NCBI RefSeq assembly: GCF_004027225.2
Contig: NC_044283.2
Span: forward strand, 34,044,207 to 34,108,206
Direction of reading: 5' to 3'
Origin: Strigops habroptila
Taxonomy: Eukaryota > Chordata > Aves > Psittaciformes > Psittacidae
DNA length: 64,000 bases
The notes under the pieces are model-generated. The model saw only the letters and a list, made by a program, of their open reading frames with translations. It was not told the origin of the DNA and ran no database searches. Shown here one piece after another: positions 35,255-45,963 of this stretch (its first letter is position 1; every line of letters begins with the position of its first letter). The position numbers were made by a program, and so were the translations under genes.

Positions 35255-38200
35255 CGGATCTAGTGAGATTAAAGTGAGATCCTGATGGGGCAAAAACCAT
35301 CAAGGAGAATTTAGCCCTGGATTTTCAGCATTGTTTTAAGGCACAGGCAGCCCTGCCAGCCTCACCTGCATTGTGATGGGTAGCGAGGAGAGGTCTTACC
35401 TGCGTGTCCCAGCTTAGCTGGAGTACCTGGCAGTGCATTGGGGCTTGCAGCATTCTGGGGGTTTAATTTCCAGCCAGGATTAGCTGGTTTTGGCCTGCCA
35501 AAATTGTGAGAGCCATATTGGGGCAGGGCTGCACCTCTGCCATTCCCGGTTTACCATAAACATGGAGTAACAGAGGCAGCCTGTGGGCAGAAGAAGCCCT
35601 GTGATGATGGACACCCCATGAGCCCTCCAAGCCCCATGGCTTTTGTCCTTAAGGCATTTCCTTAGGTTAGCAAAATAACCATCAGCTTTGTGTGCAACAG
35701 CATCTGAATTCTGGTAGGAGGTGGGAGATGAGATGAGGAGCAACCTCGCAGGGCCAGGCTTCTAGAGAGAGGCCATGTCTTTCACCAGCACCACTAATAA
35801 AGCAGGAAAAAGGGGCATTTTGAGCAACCTGTCTTCTTTTGCCTTTCTCAATGTCCTCAGCTCATCAGAAATACCGCAAACCAGAGCCTGTGACTTAAAG
35901 ATAAAAAAACCAATAGTGCATCTAGATCTTCTTTTTTTGATTGATATTCTAGTTTAGATGCACTGTCAGGTCAAGGGACAGAAGAGGAACAGTGAAGTCA
36001 AAGTGCTTGGCATGAGCGCTCAGATGGGACAACAGGCCAAGTAATGAAGCTCTTCTCAGTGCTACCTTCAGTGTCTGTTCCCTTTTGCACATGAAACCGC
36101 GTAATGCAGCTTTTAGCTTTGGCCATGGGGGAGAAGCCATTCAGCAGGACAGGTTGTGACTTCTTACTTGGAGAAGTGAGAGAGATGTTGCTGATGAGAG
36201 GGACAGGGGCTAAAAATCGCACTACTCTAGACAACGGGCCATCACCAGCACCTGCAGACAAGCAAATATTAGCAGGTGAGCTGAAATGTTCTCAAGGAAC
36301 AAGATTCCCCTAGTTGGGAAAAGAGGGGAGATAATGTGATGCAAACTTTAAATACACAGTCAGAAGAAAGAGGGAAGCCTGCGCAAACACCACCAGCAGA
36401 GCTGCCAGCAGCTTTTGTGTATATGTTCTGTGCAACTGTTCCACAAACTATTTACAACTGGTTTATGTGCATTAAGCGTTGGCTTGCCAAACAATGAAAC
36501 ATTACCTTTTTTTGAAGCTGACTGGGAACTATTAACACCTGCTTATCAGGCTTTTACGTATCTAGCCCAAGGTGTAATTTTATAAGGCTTTCCCACGCAG
36601 AGAACTCTTGACTTTTCAGCCAGATCCACTCCACAAGTGAAATGGTGGTGCGGGAGGAAAAGAAATGCAGTGAAATTACATATAATTGCTTTGTCTCCAC
36701 CTCTATTATACAGTGAGCAGGTGAGTCAGCATTCCCATAGAACTGCTTTACTGGGAAAGGAGGAGCTCTGCCTCGGCCTGGCAGCTGTCAGCCCTTGCCT
36801 GTGTTCTTGGTATCTGCATACTCAAACTTCCCTGCAGGGCTGCTTGCTGCTTATCAGCGCCATTACGTGCATACCTGTGGAGTACTCCTTTCTGCTTTCA
36901 TTAGAAGGAGGATTTGCCATCCCACATGTAATTATTTAAAGCAAGGTGCAAACAGGCAAATAGTAACCACAGGCATCTAAGTTGTGTTTTTCAAAACAGT
37001 CCCACTAATTTAATGTAGGACTGAAGTCCAGTTGGGTTCATGGGTCCAGGTGTCAAGTCATGTCTTACAGAGCTAAGGAAGCAAGCCTTATCCCAGCTTT
37101 AAATCACCTAAATAGCTGCTTCTGGTTGTTGTTTATTTCCTTGAGATACAGAAAAACACAAGCACAAATAAACTGAGCTACTGGAGAACCGCTGTAAGGA
37201 GCACTATTATTTCTTCTAGCATTGCATAAAAGCAGGGTTCCTGAGAAATGCAGACGTGTTTGTGCCAGACACTGTGTAAGACTGAGTAAGACGAGACAGC
37301 TGTTATCTCCGGGAGCTTATCGTCCACACAGACGTAAAAGACACAGTCTGAGAGAATAAGAGCAATGGGGAAACCTCATGGAAGGCAAGGAAGGTTGCAA
37401 AGGTAACTTGGCATTTCCTGGGCCTGAGCTGCACTGACTCCACTAGCCTACATTCAGAGACTGTCCCTCTGAAGATCAAAGTTGGTTAATTTCCTGGTTA
37501 TTTTTTAATTTGGGCATTTTAGCTCGGCTCTGCACGGCAATGGTTTTTTATCTGTCTGCCTCTCTCTGATCTGCGCTTGGGAAGTCAGCGGGTAGAGTGC
37601 ATCGCGAGCCTTGCTTCTGCACTGCATGGCACTAATTAAAGAAGTCATTCAAAATAAAGCTCCTACTCATATTCTCTATTAATAGCCAACAGCTTTCCTC
37701 CCTCCCCTCCTACACCTCTTTCTTTTAAAGTGATAAATCAATCCTGTCCAGGTGCTTGAGATCCCTTGCACTCAAATACCAGCTCAGTACCTTCCCAGTG
37801 GCATTCCCCAAAGGCAGTTTCCTCGGAAACATGCCCCATCCATACCCTGGCAGCCCCATCAAGACCCCAGTAGCAAATTCTGGGAATTGATGACTTAAAA
37901 GTGATGTTGGCTTTTACTACACCATGACAGGTTTCTTGTTCAGCCCCTGGTGCTGCCTCTGAAAGAGCCTCTCCTCGGTTACATGGGCTTAGCAAATCTG
38001 AGAGCAGAGCAACGGCTGGAGCGACAGAGATGACTTGTCAAAAGAGAAGTGCAGCGAGATGGGCTGCAGGAGACATGAGTCATGGGTGAGCTGTGCTCCA
38101 GAAACAGCTCAGCAGGGCCAGCTGCTGCCTCTCAGAACATGAACTTGCTGGACTCGATGGGCTAGCACCAAAGGGCCAACAGAGAAGCTCAGCTTCACTT

Positions 38201-39029
38201 AGTTCAGTGTATTCAGAAGAAGCTGCATCTGCTCCTGCTTTGGGAGGATGATCAGTTGGGTGTGCAGTCTGTGGAGAAGCTCCCTAGAGACTGGTGCTGC
38301 CAGCCTGAATGCACACAGGCAGTCAGCAGGTGGGACTTGTTATCCAAAAATTACCTTTCTGTTAATAATCAAACACTGATTAGGAAAGGCAAAGAGCCAA
38401 AGCTTTAAAGAGGATGCTGACTTTGGAAATAGATTTGTAACTTGCAGTGATCATTTAATCTTAAGGCAGAACAGCCTTAAATTGTTTATAATTGGCTCCT
38501 ATTTTAGAGGGGGGATCGCATTGGGCTGTCACCCAGACTGTTGCAGTATGAGCTGGGGAGTGCACTGAGGAGAAAAGGCTCAAGCTATATTTAAGTAGCC
38601 CCCAAACACATAGCATCAGAGGGTCCTGTGGGCTCAGATGAGCTGGGGGCACATAGAGCACTGCCTGTTTTGCCAGCAGGAGACCTCCTAAGCAGAACCC
38701 CCCTTACAGTCACCTCTCTGCCTCCCTCAAGGCGGTTGGTGAGGTGGCCGCGTCCCAGCACCTCCTGCCTCTGTACCTGAGCTGGGCAACAGTCTCTGCT
38801 GACCCCATTGCCCAGCACACGTTGGCGCTGGCTTAGACCACAGAACGCAGGGATGGGAGGTGGGATGCTGGTTCACACAGGCACACATCTGTCAGGTGAT
38901 GCCCAGGGCATCCTGGGGAAGGTCCCACCTGTGGATCGGCTCCCTCTATCCTCCCATCCTTCAGCTCCAGAGGGGAAGAAAACACCACTAGCATGGGGTG
39001 GAACCTTCCTCCTCTCCAAAGCCATTTTA
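35255..39029. other. Intergenic DNA, nothing gene-like recognised
   Basis: Unique sequence without a recognised repeat or exon. Possible distal regulatory elements cannot be judged without cross-species comparison. Confidence 0.5.
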
Positions 39030-39117
39030 GTGGTGGTCCTGGCAGTCCTGGGGTAATGGTTGGACTCGATGATCTTAAAGGTCTTTTCCAACCTCGTTGA
39101 TTCTATAATTCTATGAT
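39030..39117 (+). mobile_element. CR1 LINE, 3' terminal fragment
   Basis: GGTTGGACTCGATGATCTTA, then AAGGTCTTTTCCAACC and TTCTATAATTCTATGA, the sense-strand CR1 3' end. Only about 85 bp remain. Confidence 0.9.
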
Positions 39118-39735
39118 TTGTGGGTAAGTGTGGTTTTAGTGTGGTTGACGCGGGAATGTGCCTGGTGAGTGTTTCTGCTATAAGTGTCCCTGGAAAGGCT
39201 TTTTTGTATATGAAAATACACTACAAACAGAAAGCGAAAAGAGAAAGAGAGTTCCTTCCCCCTCAACAAAAAGAATTGACCTGATTTTAATAATAAATAA
39301 GTTTTGAATTAACAAATCAAGGCCTGTGTTTACACATGATGATGTGAAGGGAAGCTCTTAATAGCTCATTATTATCCAGAAGAAAAAGTATTTGTTCTGC
39401 TTTGTCAAGCCAATAGGTGATATATCACTTATCTTTTTATTCTACCTCAGTTTCACTGGGAAGGTTGCCATAAAAGCTTCCACTTCAGTGAAACGCTCTA
39501 TTAAAGTAGGACTAAGCAGGATCACTTTCAGGTAGGATCTGCTGAAGCAGCCTGGCTCCCATCCAGGTTTTCTGTGCCAAGCTCCATTTCAGCCCTGAAA
39601 AGTCAAGATGCTGTGCATGTTTTTAAAAGACTGCTTTCCTCCCTAAAATGTGCTGCGAGAGCCATGAGATGTAACTAAAACCATCCCACAATGCTGGTGT
39701 TAAGCAAATTCCTTGTTCCCTCTCTTCCGCTAAAG

Positions 39736-39811
39736 AAAATGAACTGTGTACAGCAGCTGAGCTGGCAGAACGATGGACTGAAGCACTGCAGCCTGATAAA
39801 AACAGTGACAG
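39736..39811 (+). other. Candidate spliced exon of unknown transcript
   Basis: A 76-nt segment with a pyrimidine-rich acceptor (TTCCCTCTCTTCCGCTAAAG) and a near-perfect donor (ACAG then GTAAGTAT). Two of three frames are open. One begins ENELCTAAELAERWTEALQP; another has an ATG at 39739. I do not recognise either peptide. It could belong to a long non-coding RNA, an alternative upstream IRF2 exon, or be fortuitous. Confidence 0.3.
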
Positions 39812-42477
39812 GTAAGTATAATGAATAGTCTGTCTAGCCCTCCACAGTGTTCTTCTTTGTTGTATATATATTTGTTGGCTCAGAAGACAGGCTCTCCCCA
39901 CCTACCTGTCCTCCTGGAACACCTGGGTGCAGTCAAACCAATACAATGAGGAAAGTGTCAACATTCCTTGGTAGAACAGATACCTGCTGTGGGTTATTGT
40001 TTCGTCTCTTGGCTCTTTCTGACACTAAGGGCTGGATACAGCAGCACCTTCACGAGGACACTTGCCTTTACTGAAAGTGAAAGAGGCTTTGAGTTGTGAT
40101 GGTAAAGTTCAGAGATCTGATCTGAGCAAATGGATTTTCCCATATGGGAACAGTTGTCTGTAATTAGTACTTCAATTAGTACCAACAAAACCAAAGCAAC
40201 ACTCCCACCATCTAAATTCTTAGCAATCTGAAGATGCGCACAGCTGGAGATAAGGGCTGAGAAGTACTTGCTAATTTAAACACCCTGTTAAGCCTCTCAA
40301 TGGTAGGTCTCCCTGCTGGTGTAACCCAACGAAAGACAAAGAAAATATCCCAAGAGGGGATTTGCTTTGAAATGCATTGAGGAAATTCCTTCTTCATGCT
40401 GTGAACAGTGTTAGGGTAGTGCTGCTGGAATAGGGTGTTGCTGCTGTGGATGGGCCCCTGCTGCTGCAGCTGGGAGGCCCTCATGTCATGCTTCTGTCCC
40501 CTGGGATGACATGGCTGAGCCCCACCAGGGAGGGGCAGAAGCCACATCCCGTGGAAGCAGCCTGAGCAAACTACACACCACCGTGCAGCTGTGAGAGCAG
40601 GACAGAAAAGGAGGAAAGACTGCAAAAAGGTCGAGTTGAGGAACCTGGGCAAAACAAAGACACACGTAACTTCAGGTGCGTGAAGACTCTCTGAATGCAA
40701 GAGGACTTGCTCATGTCCCTGTGTTTAAGGGCACATTTGCTCAATTAGGACTTAAGTGAGTTAGTCTTTTCCCCCTGGATGTTGGGTATGGAAGAAGAGA
40801 CCCAGCCATATCTCCAGGGTTCCACTTGCGACCATTGCAGACACTCCTGGTGGCCACTGCTCTGCCCATCAGCCTCCCCATGCCAAGGTTGGGGGCACAG
40901 CAAAAGCAATAAAGTAGCAAAAAGCTTTAGTTTCTACAAATGTTAACATGAGCATAAATACTGCAGAAACACCAAAGACCAGACAGTCCCTTTATTTACA
41001 ACAGCATAAACCAAAGTAAATGAAACAAACAAACAAAAAGCCCTCCAATGCATGAATCTGCCTTCAGAGGAGATATTAATTACAAGTTGTTAAAGTGTTA
41101 GCCAACATTTTTTCCATTATACCTGGGGTGATTATTTGTGTTACAGTAATATGCAAATACTTTAAATTCTTAACTATAATCAGAAATCTCGTGGTTCAGT
41201 TTTGAGTTCGGTTGTTTGGTTGTGGGGGGTTTTTTATAAGAAAGGTTCTATCACTATATAGTATCTAAAAATACCATTAAAAAAGGTGTATAAAAATACA
41301 GATTACATCAGTGTCAGAATCTTTTTCACGGGACATTAAAATTGAAAATAAATTTCCCTGGGCATCATGCTTAAAAATGGGTGTACGCACCCAGGAGAAC
41401 ATGGGTAATAGTATTAAAGAAAGAATTACAGGAGTCTTGCAATTGATTTATTTTCTTGATAAGCACTGGCCTGTAATGCAAATTACCAATACGGTTTCTG
41501 CTGGAGAGCTTTCCTCCTTTAACACACCAGAAAAATAAACAGGTCAGCCACGTGTGAGTATGTAAGCTTGAGGCCCAACTCCCTGAGAAAATTCAACTAC
41601 TTCAATTCTACAGATTAAAAGCCATGATGCCTGGGACAGTGGTTTTAAGAACCAAAATGATGGTATAATGAGCTCCACGTAAAGATAGGATGAAATCCCA
41701 CAGCAACAGCAAGAGAAAAATTCCTAATTATTGTTAAACTTTTCAAAAACATCATTAAACTTTAAAAATACACTGGATGGCTTATTTTCCTTCTGGAAGT
41801 TAAAGGATTCCCAGTCTCAAGTTTTTTCTGACAGAAATTCAGGCCAGGCCAGAATAGTGACTTTTTTGTCAAGGAAAGGCAGGATGCTAATGGAAACAAC
41901 CAATTCCAGTAGCTGGATCCCAAAGGAAGGTGATTAAAAAGTTACAAACTTTGGCAATTCTGCAGAGAAAAAGCTGTGAATATTTGATGCTTATGGGTTA
42001 AATTTTCTGATGTTAAAGCTGCCAGGTCTTACTGAAACAGCAAAGTCACTCGAGGTAAAAGTCTCTTTTTGGAGGGAATGAGTCACTGCTGAAAGTTAAG
42101 TTTAGAAAACTAAAGCTGCCCATTCACTTTACCTTTCAACATCAAAAAAAGAGAATCACAACAGAAGATTTAACTTCTGGTATATATATCCTGTGAACTT
42201 GTAATGCTAGAAGACCTGGAAGGAAATGCCTTTGTTAATGCCTTGAATATGCCCCATAGAGATCTTCAAACATGCCTGTTGAGATTTGCTAAAGGCAATG
42301 GGAAGAAATGGCAAGAGCAAGTTGCAAATTCTGCTCAATGGTTTGGCTAGTCTTTCTCAAGGAAGCCAACTGTGTTTTATTTGACCAAAACCAATTAATG
42401 TCATTACGGCATTGCCAGTTTGTGAATAAACAGTCCTGCGAGCATGATATTAAATTATTAAAATGGCTGTAAGCATT

Positions 42478-42497
42478 CCCCCCCACCCCCCACCCCC
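42478..42497 (+). repeat. C-rich tract
   Basis: Runs of C separated by single A. The minus strand has three G runs of five or more. Confidence 0.8.
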
Positions 42498-43584
42498 AAT
42501 ATTTGCTGATACATAAACTTCAGTCTTTTTCACAGCTGGCTTATTCTGTAAACAAATTAAAAACACATACTAGAAATGACAACAGCATTGTAAAAGCCAG
42601 CCCCAACTGCTCTTCCCGTTGCTTGGAAGGAGGTTTTGGAGCAGCACTGAGCACTTGCCCTGGTCCTGACCCATTTGCAGGCATTCCCAGTCAGGTCTTT
42701 TTCCAGGCTTAGGAAAAGGGCATACTCTGAACAGCTTCTATCCCCTAGAAATTCATGGCTTAGGGGTCTGCTTGCCTTTAACCCTCATGGATTTTTTTTT
42801 CTTCTATGAATGTGTATGGGTGCTTTTTTGGATCCCCTGTGAACTTTTGGCACCTCGAAGCAGGATGTCCCACTGTTTAACTATCTGCTACATGAAAATC
42901 CACCTCCTTCTGTTTGCTTTAAATCTGCCACCTGCTAGTTTCACTTGATGCTCTCTAGTTCTTATATTAGAAAAGCAAGCAAATAATTCAGCCTTACTCT
43001 TCTCTACTTCATTATTTTATATGCCCTCCAATCTGACCATTTTCTGTTATCACTGCTCCATCCTAAAAAATCCTTGAATCCTTGAAGCACTCTAAAATAA
43101 CATCAAGGTCTCTCCATATTTTTCGTTACCTTTGTTGCTCTTCTCTGGATCTTTTTCGTTTCTGTAACAGTTGGGCCAGAGTTGCTGGAGCAGGCACTCT
43201 GCAGCCCTCCCCATGCTCTCCATTGCACTCCACCCTTGGCATGTCCCACCAGCTTTGTGACAGTTCATGAGCACCAAACCGATCCTTCCATGGAGTTATT
43301 ATGACTACAAGATCTTATTTCTGAATGGGAACAGGTTGGTTAGAGATTTCTCGCTTTCGATCACTTTACTGTTCTCTAATCACACCTGGCATAGTAACTG
43401 CCTCCACCTTGGTCAGAAACTCATTAATACCATCTTAATACTTACTGTTTTCCTAGTTGGATCTTAGGTCTATAAAGATTTGGCTTTAGTTGCTGGAGTT
43501 AGCTGATCTGACTCCTTCTGGCATGGAGTGTATGGCTCCTTTCCCTCCAGCCACAGCCTAGTCTGACCCTCCTGTACAAGCTGC

Positions 43585-43622
43585 GTCCTGTCACTACCAT
43601 GTCCTGTCACTACCATGTCCTG
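43585..43622 (+). repeat. 16-bp tandem repeat, 2.4 copies
   Basis: The unit GTCCTGTCACTACCAT is present at 43585-43600 and 43601-43616, followed by GTCCTG. Confidence 0.9.
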
Positions 43623-44029
43623 CTGATTATCTCCTCTCACAGCACATGTATTTAGTCAACGTGCCAGTTCACAGCCAGGCATCCCAGGTCCCTCATCCTT
43701 AATCCACTGTGGCTTCATGGAAATCAGTCCCTCTTCTCTGTTCTTCTGGACATACCTGGGAGTATCCCCATGTGAACACGACCCTTCCTTGCTGCTCCTT
43801 CGCAGCTGCTCTGGGGACCTGTGTCCCTCTCCACTGGTGTGGAGATCTCTCCATCCTGCTGTGTTTCTGGAGAAGCTTCGGAGATGCTTGATTTTACTGT
43901 CCTGTCTAGCACCCTACATCTTGCTTCCAAAACATTTGCCCTTTATTACTTCACTGGTGCACATGGGGACAATAGCTACCTGCTAGGCCCTGGCATTTTT
44001 TGGGAAATGGCAGATTCCTGACATCCATG

Positions 44030-44060
44030 GGTCCCTTCCAATATAAATCATTCTGTGATT
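44030..44060 (+). mobile_element. Possible CR1 3' stub
   Basis: GGTCCCTTCCAATATAAATC followed by ATTCTGTGATTG resembles the last 30 bp of CR1, with divergence. Too short to be sure. Confidence 0.45.
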
Positions 44061-45351
44061 GTGTTCTACTCAGCAGAAGAAGAGCACTTTCCAGAACAGG
44101 AGGACTCATCACCCACAAGGGCGGACTCCCCACCCCATCATTAGCTTGGTGTCCTCTGCATGTCCAGAGCTGCCACCGCAGAGGGTCCTCACAGCACCAG
44201 CACCTGGGGGACACCTCGCTCTCCGTTTGCCATCCCACTGGATAGCAGACCGCTCCTTACTCATCCCTCTGCACAACCCCTTGTGTCCTGGCATTCCTCC
44301 CGCTGCTGATGGCTATGCATCATGTATCCGCACATGTACCTGTACTGCTTGCTTACCTGAATAGATGTATGTACATACTTACAGCATACATACAGCATGT
44401 GAGAGAAGTGTACACCTCTCTCTCTGCCCCCCTCTACACACAACCTGCTGTAATGACTACACTGCATATCTCCCTTAACCCCCCAGTGCTTGGGGCCTTT
44501 CTTTCATCATCTATGGGTAAGGCTAGGCATGATGTATTGCAGCCTCTCCTCAGTTGATTTTATATGCTGTTGTTTCCAGAATACTCTTGGTCGCTACATA
44601 GACTCTATGACCAACAGCAGTTTGCAAAATCTGTTGAAATTCAAGAGGTCTCTTTTGAAAGAACCAGCTGCTTGAGCCTCACTGAGTTCAAAGGACCTGG
44701 TCTGAAAATGTCCTCGTTGCAGGACTGTCACATAATCCTTTTTTAAAGGCAATGCCAATCCCAGCATGCGTGTGTACCAGTCCAAGACCTCAGCAGAGGG
44801 GGAAAAGAGATGCAGGGAGCGATGGAGTTGGTGCTGGGAGAGCTGAGCTGCAGGGATTCCCCGAGGTCTCCGGGAAAGCCTGCTTTGGGCCATGGGCTTG
44901 TACATCCCAGGATAGTGCGGGCTCACTCCCCACTGCCCGGAGCCACCCCAGTCTGACCGGGACGTGGGGCTGCCTAGGGCTGCCCCCCCCCCTCCACCCC
45001 CGGCCTTGTTTAGGGCTGGCCATGGGAGTTATTTCAGTCACAAGCCAAGCTATGAATAGAATCCAAGATTTCCACACGCAAGCCAGACCTTGGATTAAAA
45101 ATATTTAAGGATGCTGTAGGAGCGGACGGTGCCGCAGCAGCACCCCAGAACCTTTAGCGCCCAAATCACCCACCGCCGAAACGGGGCTCCCCGGGGCCGA
45201 GGGGAGGAAGGGGCTAACCGGGATAAGCGGCTGCGGGGAGCGCTGTTCCGTGCCGCGCCGCAGCGGTGACGGGCGCAGCGCGCTTCCGCGCCCGCCGCCG
45301 CAGCCCTGCCCCCGCCGCCTGCGCGGCCGGCCCGGCCCGGCGGAGAGGCGG

Positions 45352-45361
45352 GGGGATTTCC
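45352..45361 (+). promoter_or_regulatory. NF-kappaB site match
   Basis: GGGGATTTCC fits the kappaB consensus GGGRNWYYCC at every position and lies about 170 bp upstream of the TATA box. Confidence 0.55.
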
Positions 45362-45476
45362 AAGCGGCGGCGGCCTCGCCGCTTCCTCTCCTTGTTTTGC
45401 TTTCGGTCTGGCCCTCTCTCCGCCCGGGCGGAGGCAGTTAACTTTTAGTTTTGCTCCCGCGATTGCTCAGCGCCTG

Positions 45477-45492
45477 TTTTCATTTCCATTTC
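45477..45492 (-). promoter_or_regulatory. ISRE/IRF-element-like sequence
   Basis: On the minus strand GAAATGGAAATGAAAA contains GAAANNGAAA plus a further GAAA. It lies 35-50 bp upstream of the TATA box, where a promoter-proximal IRF site would act. Confidence 0.5.
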
Positions 45493-45526
45493 GCGTCCCC
45501 TGGCAACGGCGGTAACCTTGAGGAAT

Positions 45527-45534
45527 TATATAAG
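45527..45534 (+). promoter_or_regulatory. TATA box
   Basis: TATATAAG within an otherwise GC-rich promoter (AATTATATAAGGGCCGC). It predicts transcription starting at about 45557-45565. Confidence 0.6.
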
Positions 45535-45559
45535 GGCCGCGAAAACGGGCCGGCAAGGT

Positions 45560-45963
45560 AATTTTTAATTGTTTTCTGTTTTTATTTTTTCTTTTTTTCT
45601 TTTTGTGTGTTTAATTTTTGATCTCGTCCCTGTTCTTGTTCCGGTTCCCATCGCCGCTCTTTTCGCGTGCGGGGCTCCCGGGCAGATGCGCATCGGTTTA
45701 AAAACAAAAGGTCGGGCTGCAGCGGCCGCGGCCGAGCTCGATTCCGCCGCCGCGTGTGCGAAGGGGCGGCGGGGAGCAGGTAGCGAGGGGCGGGCGGGCG
45801 GCGGATTTCGGCGCAGATGGAGGGGGGTCCCCGCCGCCCGCCGAGTGGGGAGCTCCGGCCGCAGACAAAGGCGGGAGCGCTGGATCTGGAGGGCCAGGGC
45901 GCGGCGCGGGCCGGGCCGGGGGCCGCGGCACTTGTTGCGGGGCGGAGGCTGCGGGTGTCTCCG
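45560..45963 (+). other. IRF2: Predicted IRF2 non-coding exon 1
   Basis: From the TATA-predicted start to a good donor (TGTCTCCG then GTAAGGAG at 45964). It contains one ATG (45685), whose frame is open to the donor. No similarity to the IRF DNA-binding domain is present, consistent with a 5'UTR exon; in known vertebrate IRF2 genes translation starts in a later exon. Confidence 0.5.

Larger units (their letters stand above)
39118..45110. other. Intergenic DNA upstream of the probable IRF2 promoter
   Basis: Apart from the candidate exon at 39736-39811, there are GAAANNGAAA sites at 39230-39239 and 40073-40082, a C-rich tract at 42478-42497, a 16-bp tandem repeat at 43585-43622 and a possible CR1 stub near 44030-44060. 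No coding gene recognised. Confidence 0.55.

Noticed and set aside
34761..35303. A 180-codon minus-strand frame
   Set aside because: No recognisable motif, no splice or promoter context, within the range of the longer chance frames in this window.
40212..40700. A 162-codon minus-strand frame
   Set aside because: No family resemblance and no supporting signals. Treated as chance.
42478..42497. G-quadruplex on the minus strand
   Set aside because: Only three G runs separated by single bases. A fourth run would require splitting one; possible but not supported.
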